Origin: Spirometra erinaceieuropaei | Taxonomy: Eukaryota > Platyhelminthes > Cestoda > Diphyllobothriidea > Diphyllobothriidae | Assembly: GCA_902702965.1 (NCBI GenBank) | Contig: CACRXP010000170.1 | Coordinates: forward strand, 175,152 to 239,151 | Direction: 5' to 3' | Length of the DNA: 64,000 nt | Shown here: one piece after another, positions 41,901 to 50,775 of the stretch | How positions within the stretch are numbered: the stretch's first letter is position 1 | Layout of the letters: every line of letters starts with the position of its first letter | Translations under genes and position numbers: made by a program | The notes under the pieces: generated by a model | Seen by the model: only the letters and a program-made list of their open reading frames with translations | Database searches by the model: none | Told to the model about the DNA's origin: nothing

Positions 41901-44520
41901 CTGTCAGTAGACTGTGAATCGTGCCATACGTGATTTATGGTAAAGGGAGTTTTATGGGTGGGGTAGCACGCTAGACAGTAAGCTGACAGAATGAAAGAAA
42001 ACACAGAAATCTCCTGGATTTATGCCGAAAGTCTTCGCCTACGCTATTTTACGACAACGTAAATGGGAGTAGTAATTAAACGATAAACAAAAAATAAATT
42101 TCACAAAATGATGGATTTTGAGTTAAGGTGGGAGGTCCTGGGAAGTGATCCACTTTGGAAGTGTAGTTTCTGCATCAGCCTGCAAATGCCAAGATAAAAC
42201 TCCGCATGACACGATCCATAGTCTACTGACAGTTAAGCGGGGTCGTTCTCTATACCGTTGCCCTTAAAAGTGCCGGTATGTGTGAGGCCGGTTGGAGATG
42301 TTCAGTGGATACTTTGAGCGTTCCGGCAAAGAGCGCTTGGACTTTCGGATCGACAGTCCAGCAGTGCGACAAGGCCATGATTCAATGGATGGCTTAAAAC
42401 GCACAGGTCATTCACGCGCTGGGATGACCAAATAATTTGGGCATCAAACTTCTATGTTTAACCAGGAATGACAGTGCTCACCAAAAGTTACTGGTGGGGG
42501 GGGGGGAGAAAGGGAGGGGGTGAGGCTTACAGGAATGCCCATTGTTTATAGCGGTGAATGAAGACGGGCCCTCTGTGCTCTGCACAACAATATCGACCTC
42601 GGCATCGCTACTTTCGCCCAAATAGGTGGCATTCTGGGAATCCAAGTTGATCGGCGACTGGGCCCATCCTGAACACATTGCTGGGCTAATACGGTTCCAG
42701 GTGTTGGGATTTGATTGACTGTTTGTGTAGGACCAGGCTGGACCTATATCGGGCAGAAAGCAGAATGGATGAGAGGCGTGGCTGAGAGGTGTGTGTGACT
42801 GAAGGCGTTGAGTCTACAGTAGGTCCACTCAGGGCATTCATCATTATAATAAATGTGACACGTTTAAAATCTGTTTTGGCATGTTCAAATTCGCGGCCTG
42901 AAAGATTGTGAACTAACAACATAAATGAAACCTTGAATACAGTTTTATCAGTCAGTTCACTCACTAAGTTTGTCTGTCAACCATGCGCGCCTCCTGCTGT
43001 AAAACACCGCCGGCCAAACTCTATCACCACTCAGCTTTCCGCCAACCCATACACCCCACACGAACCCGTTCCACATAGCCCAATCCTGCCACACAAATCT
43101 CTATTCTTAGCACTCATCACCCCAACCCCAATCATAAATCTGGTCCTGACCATCCTGGCCCTAAAGTCTAACCCTAATACAGTAGGTCGGCTAACTCCTG
43201 AAATGTCAACCGGAATTTTTGAAATGCGTTTTCATTTCGAAAAGATTAGTTAAGTAGGGTTGTAAAACTAATCATCATGCAGCATGATTCTGTAATGCTC
43301 CAGTTATCCCAGGGTTTCGGCTTTCGAAAGAACTTATTTTCGACTGCATGCAAGATCTATACACTGCAAAAAATGACTGTTTAAGTAGCATGCAATTTTC
43401 TCTTTGATTTTCGGTGTTCTTGAAAATTCAGTTATGATTAATGGAAAGCATGCATAAAAATACTCACTTTTTTGTATATTCCGTCGAAAATCACGTCTTC
43501 GTTTAAGTTTATACTCGAACGAAGTGTTTAATTTAGTTTTAAAAAACATTTCTGATTTCCGAATAATTTTGAACCCGACCTGCTGTTACACGTGCATTCA
43601 GGGTTTCAAAACTACAAGGCGTATATTTTCCGCGTGTGGAAACCCATACGTTTCGTCACGGTATTAAGGGGGACCATATGGGGTTCATAAAATTAAGCAG
43701 TGGATTTGAGGCATATTTCAAATTTTACAAGCCACATTCGTAAATGCAGATACATGACGTTTTCTGAACGGCCATTTCAGGGTACTGGAAAAACTCGCAA
43801 TTAGAAACTTTCTTAAAACCGAGTTATACACTTCCTTCCAATATCACATTGGAAGAAGACATGATTTTATGCTGAGTAGTCAGAAGAATGAATATTGTTA
43901 TGCATGTTTTCCAAGAAATATAATTGAATTTTCAAGGCCACCGAAAATCAATGAGAAAATTGCATGCTACGTAAGTAGTCATTTTTTTCAGAGTATCGTT
44001 CTCGCATGCAGTTGGAGATAAGTTCCTTCAAAAGAAGGCGCCCTGGCGTAACTGGATAATTATAGAATTATGCCGCGTGATGATTAGTTTTCCAACCCTA
44101 CTTAATTAGTCTTTTCAAAGCATTTCGGAATTTCGGTTGACATTTTATGAGTTAGCCCGCCTACTGTATATGCAAAGCGCTGTTTTCCGTCCTGATCGTG
44201 TTGACCGGCCAGAAAGGTGTCGGCCGAGTTTTTTTAGTAATTCTGCGATGCGGGCACTAAAACGCCTAGGGGTGCCAAGGGCCATTACAGCACTAAACAC
44301 CCACTGGCTGAATTAATGTCAACTCCATGGGTTTTGTTACTATTACTGCAACAAAGAGGGGATTTATGTACAATGGAAGGCAGTATTTACAAATGAGAAT
44401 TAATGTAAAATAGCAATGTCATTGGTGAAAATAAACGACTCTGTTGAAAGGGGCAATCTCACCGTCCGCGGCCAGGCATCGCAAAACGAGGAAGTTTAGC
44501 ACAATCAAGATTTCTCGCAT
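29714..44520 (-). CDS. CA-2: secreted, probably GPI-anchored alpha-carbonic anhydrase, five coding exons
   Basis: Same reaction and predicted location as CA-1. Exons in order of transcription: 44463-44520, 42531-42743, 35182-35333, 30841-31170 and 29714-29920. Lengths 58, 213, 152, 330 and 207 bp with the same phases give 319 residues. Seen: a signal peptide; MCSGWAQSPINLDS; NNGHS; HFHWGG and EMHIVAY with all three zinc His; GSEHT; SLTTPPCTENVQW; and a hydrophobic tail after SWSAAS. It differs from CA-1 and CA-3 in having Gly where nearly all alpha-CAs have Gln two residues before the first zinc His (VDGYHFHWG). No frame break is seen. Introns hold a tRNA gene, a whole PLE, a CR1 LINE and family A copies, and intron 2 alone is about 7.2 kb. 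Confidence 0.93.
29952..30780. other. CA-2 intron 4: nothing recognised
   Basis: The intron is 29921-30840. It contains no repeat family, RNA gene or exon that I recognise. Confidence 0.5.
30841..31170 (-). CDS. CA-2 coding exon 4
   Basis: 330 bp. Acceptor CATTCATAG, donor GTAAGC. Starts MHIVAYSSMYTRSSTAPSAP, contains LAVIGVFFQLTTDQS, and ends with YGSLTTPPCTENVQWTVMRD and VTTAE. The active-site Trp is present. Confidence 0.94.
31500..31910 (+). pseudogene. CR1-like LINE 3' end (RT C-terminus and tail)
   Basis: 31526-31693 reads RLGKARVNGRRFCPSKRVVA, AWNALPSGVLLSC and FKCRLDTHQAFKL to a TGA, the C-terminal block of CR1-type RT. The tail ends CCCTTAGTGAAAGTGAACTG near 31880. A near copy of this tail block also sits at about 31415-31480, just upstream of the coding piece. 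Confidence 0.65.
32723..32795 (+). tRNA. tRNA-Val, anticodon AAC
   Basis: A complete cloverleaf of 73 bases. Acceptor stem GGTTCCG/CGGAGCC with one G-U pair and discriminator A. A box TGGTGTAGTGG. Anticodon stem TCTGC/GCAGA with loop CTAACAC, anticodon AAC at 32756-32758. T arm CCCAG-TTCGAAA-CTGGG. TTTT follows at about 32807, a polymerase III stop. There is no intron and no encoded CCA, as usual in eukaryotes. It lies in CA-2 intron 3 on the opposite strand. Confidence 0.95.
33220..33540. other. GC-rich stretch sharing a short block with 19420-19450
   Basis: CTCCAGTTATTCTGTACAGA here resembles TCTGTTGTACGGAATG-type sequence near 19425 in reverse. The match is too short to call a repeat family firmly, and no gene is recognised. 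Confidence 0.25.
33556..34549. mobile_element. Family A foldback element, copy A7
   Basis: 994 bp. TA before the left end and TG at the right in place of TA. Ends CAGTAGGTGATCTAACTCAT and GAGTTAACCCACCTACTG. It lies in CA-2 intron 3. Confidence 0.82.
34955..35000 (-). repeat. Interstitial telomere-like tract
   Basis: CCCTAATCCTAACCCTTAACCC and neighbouring degenerate units of CCCTAA, which is TTAGGG, the flatworm telomere repeat, on the - strand. Confidence 0.6.
35182..35333 (-). CDS. CA-2 coding exon 3 (zinc ligands 1 and 2)
   Basis: 152 bp. Acceptor TCTCATACAG, donor GTTTGT. Contains VVDGYHFHWGGANDRGSEHT. The Gln usual before the first ligand pair is Gly here; both His are intact. Confidence 0.93.
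35385..35540 (+). repeat. Repeat B, right part only
   Basis: Carries TTAATTTCCCCAGAAATTAA, GGTCTATAGACGCAGGCCC and AGCGGGTAACCGCGTAATAT, the downstream half of family B. Confidence 0.5.
35545..35760 (-). mobile_element. PLE-2-type terminal fragment
   Basis: AGCGAACAGGCGAGTTCCAG, then GAAGACGACGATGCG and TTTATTGGCCTGCCGTTTCG match the terminal repeat of the 45.8-kb copy. The hammerhead core is decayed. Confidence 0.55.
35925..35975 (-). ncRNA. Decayed hammerhead motif, PLE-2 other end
   Basis: On the - strand the core reads CTGAGAG in place of CTGATGA, while GAAACGTC is kept. Self-cleavage is not expected. Confidence 0.6.
36314..38087 (-). pseudogene. PLE-2 reverse transcriptase and GIY-YIG protein, broken
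   Basis: Several open pieces in shifting frames. 38087-37473 has the PLE RT start (VPADKGRSTVVLDRTDY and FYGLPKVHK). The palm follows with SDVMVFFAVTSLFTSIPQD and PMGLPISGLIAEAVLQRLE. The next block, at the catalytic motif, has TAG at 37104-37102 and GGT at 37098-37096, so both the aromatic residue and the first Asp are lost. Then come LAFLDVFVCRKD and FSSNHPINHNRICVRALYR. The GIY-YIG end has SGVVYQIWCSCG and YVGETGRLLRTRIAE, stopping at 36314. It has no replication capacity by itself. Confidence 0.85.
38284..38334 (+). ncRNA. Hammerhead ribozyme motif at the PLE-2 border
   Basis: CTGATGA at 38292-38298, stem II GGGTTC/GAATCC (one G-U), GAAAC, GTC ending at 38325. The core is intact. It is on the strand opposite the PLE-2 coding strand, so it belongs to the inverted terminal copy. 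Confidence 0.78.
38370..38600 (+). repeat. Repeat B with its own inverted copy (hairpin)
   Basis: CTGCAAGGAGTTCGGCTCAT and GGATCTCCGAGCATTTCCC are followed within 40 bp by their reverse (GGGGAATGCTGGGGAACCCA, TGAGCCGAACCCCTCGCAGC). This gives a hairpin with arms of about 65 bp. Confidence 0.6.
40110..40290 (+). repeat. Dispersed repeat C, copy 3, inserted in the LINE
   Basis: TAGGTAGATGCTTCGCAAGT, GGCACTATAAA, GGGGCACACGGTGGACATCA and GATGGTCGAACTGTCATGAT match copy 2. It interrupts the LINE frame, adding unrelated residues between its endonuclease and RT parts. Confidence 0.6.
40772..41056 (-). pseudogene. CR1-like endonuclease, N-terminal part
   Basis: Opens with the NINVRSL block and contains the catalytic-Glu motif SLTETWL and the GG(V)LTYV block of apurinic endonucleases of LINEs. 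The frame breaks near 40840 and continues one frame over. Confidence 0.75.
41435..41645 (-). repeat. Repeat B copy (minus orientation)
   Basis: AATGCTGGGGGACCCACTGG, CGCAGCTGTGTCATGCAGCG and TTGTGCTGTTAGTATGGTAT are the family B blocks in reverse. Confidence 0.65.
41865..42290. mobile_element. Small inverted-repeat element (MITE-like)
   Basis: GTGCTTAAAAGGGCATCGGT and CTTAACTGTCAGTAGACTGT at 41868-41930 recur reversed at 42208-42282 (CAGTCTACTGACAGTTAAG-like, TACCGTTGCCCTTAAAAGTG). The arms are about 80-100 bp around an AT-rich centre. No clear target duplication. Confidence 0.6.
42531..42743 (-). CDS. CA-2 coding exon 2
   Basis: 213 bp. Acceptor CGATATAG, donor GTAAGC. Reads PAWSYTNSQSNPNTWNRISP, MCSGWAQSPINLDS, and ends INNGHS. 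A G-rich run (42493-42505) lies in the intron just after the donor. Confidence 0.92.
43180..44166. mobile_element. Family A foldback element, copy A8
   Basis: 987 bp with TA on both sides (43178-43179, 44167-44168). Ends CAGTAGGTCGGCTAACTCCT and GAGTTAGCCCGCCTACTG. It is in CA-2 intron 1 and is preceded by a C-rich, CTAACCCTAA-containing stretch (43000-43177). Confidence 0.83.
44463..44520 (-). CDS. CA-2 coding exon 1 (signal peptide)
   Basis: Encodes MREILIVLNFLVLRCLAAD plus one base, phase 1, donor GTGAGA. Same length as in CA-1. It is below 60 codons and was found by looking for the paralogous signal exon. Confidence 0.85.
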
Positions 44521-44526
44521 AGTCTC

Positions 44527-44860
44527 CTGTTTGCTGAAAAAGAAGAGACGGTTTCGACTGAGATGCCTACTTGCGGAATTTGATACATAATCGCTGTATA
44601 TTCAGTTTAGCTACTCCATTCATGGAAAGAGGCGAAGGAACTAAATGATAACGAGAATGCGGTTGTGATTTGCAATCCAAAAAATTCCGAACTGTATTTT
44701 TGCGAACGTAATGCAAATTCACGCTGATGGGGATAGAAAGTTGGATAGGGTGTCTTTATTAAAAAATTTATTCACTCTCAACTAAAGCTTACAAAAGAGT
44801 CGATATAGTTGAACTCACGGAATGCAATTTAGGAAGTTGGAAATGGAAGGAAACTTAAAA
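44527..44860 (-). other. Putative untranslated first exon and 5' UTR intron of CA-2
   Basis: Donor GTGAGTTCA begins at 44818 and the acceptor CAAACAG ends at 44527, six bases before the ATG. The exon, about 44819-44860, is inferred from the TATA position. Confidence 0.5.
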
Positions 44861-44880
44861 AAGACCTGCTGGTTCGTCCT

Positions 44881-44890
44881 CTTATATATA
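44881..44890 (-). promoter_or_regulatory. Candidate TATA box of CA-2
   Basis: TATATATAAG on the - strand, in the context CACCTATATATAAGAGG, which is close to the CA-3 context CACCCTATATAAGAGG. 44891-45765 upstream shows nothing else recognised. Confidence 0.5.
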
Positions 44891-45769
44891 GGTGCTCCCA
44901 AAACAAGTATAACCTCCAATCAGGTTAGAGTGGGTGCCTTAGGTTGTGCAACCAGCTTAGCATCCATGCACGGTTTCCTCAAAATAACCCACCGCTAAAT
45001 GATAACTGCAACCTTTTGCAGAAATTAGACTAGTATTTTTAGTCGTTTAAAAGTTAGTACGTACCGACAGTACCGATCGAAACTTGCCTGTGTCAAAAGG
45101 GTTCTACGCGTGGTGGTAGACCCCCGAGTCACGTGCAGGTCTCCCAAAATATTGTCAGTTAAAATTTGAAAATAACAAAACCTGTTTACTGCACTGTAGG
45201 ACTCGTCAAATCGCAGACTTAGAGCTCATTCACAAAGAGCTGACTTATTTTAATCAAGCGAGAAAAACACTTGAATTTTCAATGAACTGCAGCGTGCAAT
45301 CATAAAATCATTAGGGTAGGTGTGAAATGAAGCGTAACATGGGAGTCTCCACGTTCAGCAAAGCAACCAACTGCCTCTTTCAGGGCAAACGTCTTCCAAA
45401 CCAGCTACTATCACCATCTCTCATGGTCTGTCGTTAGAATAGTTCAACTGGTTCAAGGTATGCACAACGATAGCTTTTTCTCCAGTGTCTAGGAGACTCG
45501 TGTTGGAAGTTCAACAAAGAAGCAGAATTCTGACTGCCTTGGGAGGCAGAAGAAGTGTAAAATGTTTTGACAAACCGGCATAGCTTCATACTTACCTTAA
45601 CGGCTCGGCTGGTCGACTGCTGTTTCCAGCTGTCTGCCATTAGCATTATTTTACTTGGTAAAATTTCTGACTAATTTAATTTCATATGCTGCTCCTTGAT
45701 CGGTTCGCAGTTGCGCAGCACGAATATTGCCGTGGATGCTCTGTCTCAGCTCTTATACCTCAGCTGAAA

Positions 45770-46345
45770 GCGAACAGGCGAGTTCCAGGTAGCAGTTCGG
45801 AAGACGAAGATGCGGTCACTGGAACAAGAAATTTAATTATTTTCAAGTTTCAAGAGGCCGAACTCCTAGCAAGGGACGACAACCGCGTGAGCCGCGAGCT
45901 GCTCGAGTCATAATTCTCAGGCCCGCAGTTCATTAATAAGCACAATGACCTCCCGTTACCATATTCCGTGCTGAGATTTTCCCTGGGCAGGGGAATCAGT
46001 CACGTGGGGAGGGCGCGGGCGAGTAATTATCCCAGTGACAGTGAGCCGAATTGCCGAACAATCGTCACACCAGCATCCAACACGGATGACGAAATCATGG
46101 CAATTAATGACTCGGACGCGGATTAGCAAACCATCATCGCATCAATTACGATCCCAGTGGTGATTGCGAGAGCGGTTAATTAAGAGCACATATGGCCCCA
46201 CGGCAGCCACGTGCTAAAAATACTGCACTTCATGTGCCACCATTACCCTTATCTGCGACTGTCTCTGATGATGGATTCGAGTGAGAATCCGAAACGTCAG
46301 GCCAACAAATTTCTTGTTCCTGTGATCGCATCTTCTTTCTCTTGA
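45770..46345 (+). mobile_element. PLE deletion derivative with intact hammerhead
   Basis: Starts AGCGAACAGGCGAGTTCCAG and keeps the left terminal piece to AGAAATTTA, then jumps straight into the end of the GIY-YIG frame (LARDDNRVSRELLES to TAA). The 3' UTR and the right terminal repeat, ending near ATCGCATCTTC, follow. All of the RT is deleted, leaving about 575 bp. Confidence 0.75.
46257..46307 (+). ncRNA. Hammerhead ribozyme motif, PLE derivative
   Basis: CTGATGA at 46265-46271, stem II GGATTC/GAATCC, GAAAC, GTC ending at 46298. The core is intact, and it is the same strand as the coding remnant. Confidence 0.82.
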
Positions 46346-46536
46346 TGTCACCTATCGTTTTCTTAGAACTCTGTCTAGAAGCCAACCCTTTCTGTACCAA
46401 AGAATGCTATCATAGTGCGTTGTGAGCACAATAAATTAATCAGTATTGCTGAGGTACCGACCATCTGTCATTAGGTCGTGAATATTAAGAGGTTAGTCAG
46501 CTGAGGTCGATAGATATCAGTCTAATTATTCATATC

Positions 46537-46914
46537 TGTTATAAACCGACGGGTAGACGGAAGAGAAGGAACCGTGTGCTGGGAAAGCAACCACTTTATT
46601 AGCAGCCTGCGAACACGAGGGGTTACAATTTATCAGAAAGGCGCCTTGTTTATGTTGGCCTCTGTGCGTTCTGGAACATTCCGGCCAATGGCGTGCCGGT
46701 CGCGGATTGGCCAGCGCACGCGCGAGAGTACTCCCGCGTGGAAAAGTCTTGAATATTGGACCAGCCATTATTGGGCCGCACGCGTGAGCAAAGCCACCAC
46801 ACGTCCTCGTCGCCGCAGGATACGCCCTTCGGCCGTCTAACCTCACGCATGTATCAAGTCCTGTGTTCAGCGCGTGGTCGAGTCTTCCCTTTGTCTTCGG
46901 CGCTCTCCATAACA
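46537..46914 (-). mobile_element. Solo LTR (Ty3/gypsy-type)
   Basis: 378 bp bounded by TGTTAT and ATAACA, perfect terminal inverted repeats. It is flanked by ATATC and ATACC, a 5-bp target duplication with one change. On the - strand it carries two CCAAT motifs, a heat-shock-like GAATGTTCCAGAAC, CATAAAC as a possible TATA, and AATAAA, the layout of an LTR with U3 and R. No internal gypsy sequence lies on either side, so recombination between two LTRs probably removed it. Confidence 0.75.
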
Positions 46915-47099
46915 ATACCAAATTTCAGACCGAGTGTGATAAGGCTTTTTTGCCAGAGCGTCGGTGGACACATTGATGGCCCGAACGCCTTGCAGTTACG
47001 TCATGCTGCAGTAAAAAGTCGCCGAACCTCGTGTCTGACGTTTTAGCTACCACTCCCGCTGCCGGTGGAACCAGCGGTAACAATCGGGAGATGGCACCC

Positions 47100-47465
47100 A
47101 AAAAATCCGTCTTACCAAAGCAGCTTGTCTTACGGGGCAGGTGGCAATAAAGGTTTTATGGGTGGTGGCTGGTCGGGATGTATAATACTAGCCGACGGAA
47201 AGCCTTATTTGAACAGGTGAATGATCGAAGTTGGCCCCCTCTCCGTTCCGTTATTACAAAGTGGGTCGCCAAAGGCAGTTTAGTGCTAACGGACGAGTGG
47301 AAGGCGTATAATCGTCTTCCCTCAGAAGGTTATCTACATTTCTCTCTTAATCACTCAAAGAACTTCAAGGACCCTACCACCGGACGGCACACCAATGCCA
47401 TTTAGGCATACTGGAGTAGGCTGAAAAGGAAACTCCACGAGGGAGACCCTGTATGTGGTTGAGCT
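47100..47465 (+). pseudogene. Merlin-like (ISXO2-type) transposase remnant
   Basis: 47178-47405 reads SRRKALFEQVNDRS, LVLTDEWKAYNRLPSEGYLH and NHSKNFKDPTTGRHTNAI, the catalytic half of Merlin/IS1016-type DDE transposases (Asp in LTDEW). A TAG at 47403-47405 stands where the family has the catalytic Glu. The frame then continues AYWSRLKRKLHEGDPVCG. The N-terminal half is not intact upstream. The borders of the element were not found. Confidence 0.75.
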
Positions 47466-47910
47466 TTGTGGGCTCACCTAGACGAAGTACAGCATCGTCT
47501 TTGGTTTGACCTCAATGCCCTGTCTTTGACAGGTGCCTGGGTACTGTTCCTGTCCTATGTTGTGCAGACTTACCCTAGTTAACAGTGATTTTGCTTTGTA
47601 ATAAACTGCCATAATGCGAATGTTCGCCGTATATTCAGGTGCACGTGTGTAACGATGGGGAAGGTTGGGTAACAGCAACCATCGTCCATGTAACCTCCTT
47701 CGATGTTCGTTCGGCCAGCCCATGTTAGGCCGTCGGGAAAAGTCCAAGTAGTGCGTGAAAGTAGGCCTGCAACCACTGATATAGCATGAAGGCGTTTGAG
47801 TCCACTGTTAAAGGTATTACTTCTAGGTAACGGATTTTTTTGGGTGTCATCTGCCGATTGTTACCGAACCAGCTACATAAGGCTATGGGCGACATTTGAG
47901 ATCAGTTGTA

Positions 47911-49015
47911 CTGTAGGTGGGCTAAATCAGGAAATGTCAACCGAAATTCCGAAATGCGTTTTCGTTCCGAAAAAATAAATTAAGTAGGGTTGTAAAACCA
48001 GTTAGCCTGCAACATAATTATATAATATTTCAATTACCTCAGGATGCTGGCTTTCGAACAAACTTATTTTCGGCTGCATGCAAAAACTATACTCTAGAAA
48101 AATGACTACTTAAGTCACATGAAATTTCCTCATTGATTTTTAATGCCCCAAAAAGTCCAATTTTATTTCATGCAAAACGTGCATAAAAATATTCATTCTT
48201 TCGCTTACTTGGAAGACAATTACGTCTTTTTCCAATTTTATACTCGAAGAAGGGACATAATTCAGTTTTCAAAAACTTTTCCAATTGCTGAGTAATTTTG
48301 AACCCGCTCTACCGTCACATTTGGATTCAGGGTTTCCAAACTACGAGCCGTATATTTTCCGCGTACGGAAAATGGCACATTTCTCTACGGTAATAAAGGG
48401 GGACTATAAAGGGGTTCATAAAATTTAGTGGTGGATTTGATTTATATTGTTAACTTCACAAGCCACATCGGTAAATGCAGAGACATGACGATTTGGCAGA
48501 GTGGTATTATCGACAAAGACAAGGGAGACTGGAATGGCCATTTCTGGCTTACTAGCCGTCGTCAGCCCGTCATACCGAACCCCGACGTGTGGAACACCCG
48601 AGGCTGGAACTCGCAACCTGTTAGTTAAAAGTCCACGCCTCTAACCACTGGGTTACGAGCCCGTTGCCCTGTGGGTTTCGATCGGGAATATACAATGGTA
48701 GAGGGCACTCACCGACCGTTCTTACGGAACTCAACCGTTCCCTTGTGCCTTACGGGCCCACTCGACGATTTATGAACGACTATTTCAAGGTATTTTAAAG
48801 TCCCACAATTAGAAACTTTTTGATAACCTTCCTGCAAGCATGAGTTTGGAAGAAACCATAATTTTCTACTGAATGAGCGAAAGAATGAATATTTGTATAC
48901 AGGTTTTCCATGAAATACAATTGGACTTTTAGAGTCATGGAAAATCAATGAGAAAAGTTCATGCTACATAAGTAGTCATTTTTTAGAGAGTGTAGTTTTT
49001 GCATGCAGCCGGAAG
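47911..49015. mobile_element. Family A foldback element, copy A9, with nested SINE
   Basis: TA before the left end (47909-47910); the end reads CTGTAGGTGGGCTAA (A changed to T). The right arm fades near 49015 without its terminal motif. A SINE splits the right arm at 48487-48771. Confidence 0.75.
48487..48771 (-). mobile_element. SINE insertion with 8-bp target duplication
   Basis: The 269-bp insert 48495-48763 is bordered by GACGATTT on both sides (48487-48494, 48764-48771). On the - strand it runs: tail module (GGTGAGTGCCCTCTACC), tRNA-like head (A box GTAACCCAGTGGTTAGAGGC, B box GGTTGCGAGTTCCAGCC), then body ending TCCCTTGTCTTTGTCG. Removing it restores the family A arm. Confidence 0.85.
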
Positions 49016-49307
49016 CTCCTTCAAACACTATCATTAGCTGTTCTGCACACAGGGACGTCTAAGAAGGGGAGAGAACCTGCAGTTTCCTCTTTCAAACGAA
49101 ACTTGGCCGACGGATGTGTCTGCTTTCCAGCATTTTGGAGGGCAATTTTCTTGGTTTCTGCAGTAGAGACAGGGAAGATGTCATCAACATGGTGACCTTA
49201 ATGATTCTGCCCACTGATCTGGTCGTTTGCTTGAAATTTCTCCGGATGGACTATAAAGTCGTCGTCTAGGAGAGGAACTAGAGGCGAGCCCGTATCACCG
49301 TCGCCTG

Positions 49308-50300
49308 CAGTAGATGTGCTAACTCATGAAATGTCAACCAAAATTTCGAAATGCGTTCTCGTTTCGAAAAGATAAATTAAGTAGTGTTATAAAACTAACC
49401 ATGATGCAGCATAAACCTATAATGATCCAATTACTTCAGGGGGTCGGCTTTCGAAAGAAATTATTTTCGGCTGCAAGCAAAATCTATACTCTGCAAAAAA
49501 TGACTACTTAAGTAGCATGCAATTTTCTCATTGATTTTCGATGCCCTTGAAAATTCAATTACATTTCATGGAAAACATGCATAAAAATATTCATTATTCT
49601 ACTTATTCGGTAGAAAATCACGTCTTCTTCCAATTTCATAATCAAAAGAAGAGTATAATGCGATTTTAAAAAAGTTTCTCATTGCGAGATTTTTTATACC
49701 GTTAAACGGCCGTTCACGAAACGTCATGTATCTGCATTTGCGAATGTGGCTTGTAAATTTAAAAATATTGTTCAAAGCCACTGCTTAATTTCATGAACAT
49801 CATATAGTCTCCTCTTAACACCGTAGAGAAATGCATGCACTATTGTTAAATTTTCAAGCCACATTCGTAACTGCAGATACATGACGTTTCATGAACGGCC
49901 ATTTAACGGTATAAAAAATCTCACAATTGGAAACTTTTTAAAAACCGAATTATACTCTTCTTTTGAGTATGAAATTGGAAGAAGACCTGATTTTCTACCG
50001 AATAAGTAGAATAATGAATATTTTTATGCATGTTTTCCATGAAATGTAATTGTATTTTCAAGGACATCGAAAATCAATGAGAAAATTGCATGCTACTTAA
50101 GTAGTCATTTTTTGCAGAGTATAGATTTTGCTTGTAGCCGAAAATATATTCTTTCGAAAGCCGATCCCCTGAAGTAACTGGATCATTATAGATTTATGCT
50201 GCATCATGGTTAGTTTTATAACACTACTTAATTTATCTTTTCGAAACGAGAACGCATTTCGAAATTTTGGTTGACATTTCATGAGTTAGCACATCGAATG
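49308..50300. mobile_element. Family A foldback element, copy A10 (arms nearly identical)
   Basis: 993 bp. Left end CAGTAGATGTGCTAACTCAT; right end changed to ATCGAATG before TA. Both arms encode the same chance peptide (KCQPKFRNAFSFRKDKLSSV), showing that they differ by few bases. It lies between CA-2 and CA-3. Confidence 0.83.
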
Positions 50301-50775
50301 TATGTGTCTATATCGGTGGTTGCCGAAAAGCAACTTCACATTTAGTGTGCGTCTTAGTATTAGTTCCTTGAGTGCGTTCGTCGGTATTTTCCCTTTTGAC
50401 TGATTGGCCGGCAGGAATTCGTAGATGTACTCGGCTGTCTCTGTGAACAAGACGTTTTGTGAACAGTGATGAGAAGTCTAACCAAAACACCACCACTCCT
50501 ATTAGGTTCAGAAAACGGATGTTGTCAATCAATTTAAAGGTATCACGGTAGCCACGGGATTTTAGTTGACACTGTACGGGCTTGAGTTCCTCTGCTAATC
50601 ACTTAGCTATCCCATTACAGGGAGAGTTGCACATTTCCCAAATCAGACGACATGACAAGCTGTCCTTGTGTGGTCATGTGGAGCAGGCTATTTTGATCGC
50701 AAGAACAGGCGCCTAGCCATGAGAATGCAGAAACACCTTACAGCATGCTTGAGCAAAGACGAAATTCACAGCCAT

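Noticed and set aside
42493..42506. G-run near CA-2 exon 2 as a quadruplex regulator
   Set aside because: It is one continuous G tract with few separate runs, and may also be a sequencing-sensitive homopolymer. There is no conserved partner in CA-1 or CA-3.
46526..46921. 131-codon frame on the - strand
   Set aside because: It lies inside the solo LTR, which explains its GC-rich composition.
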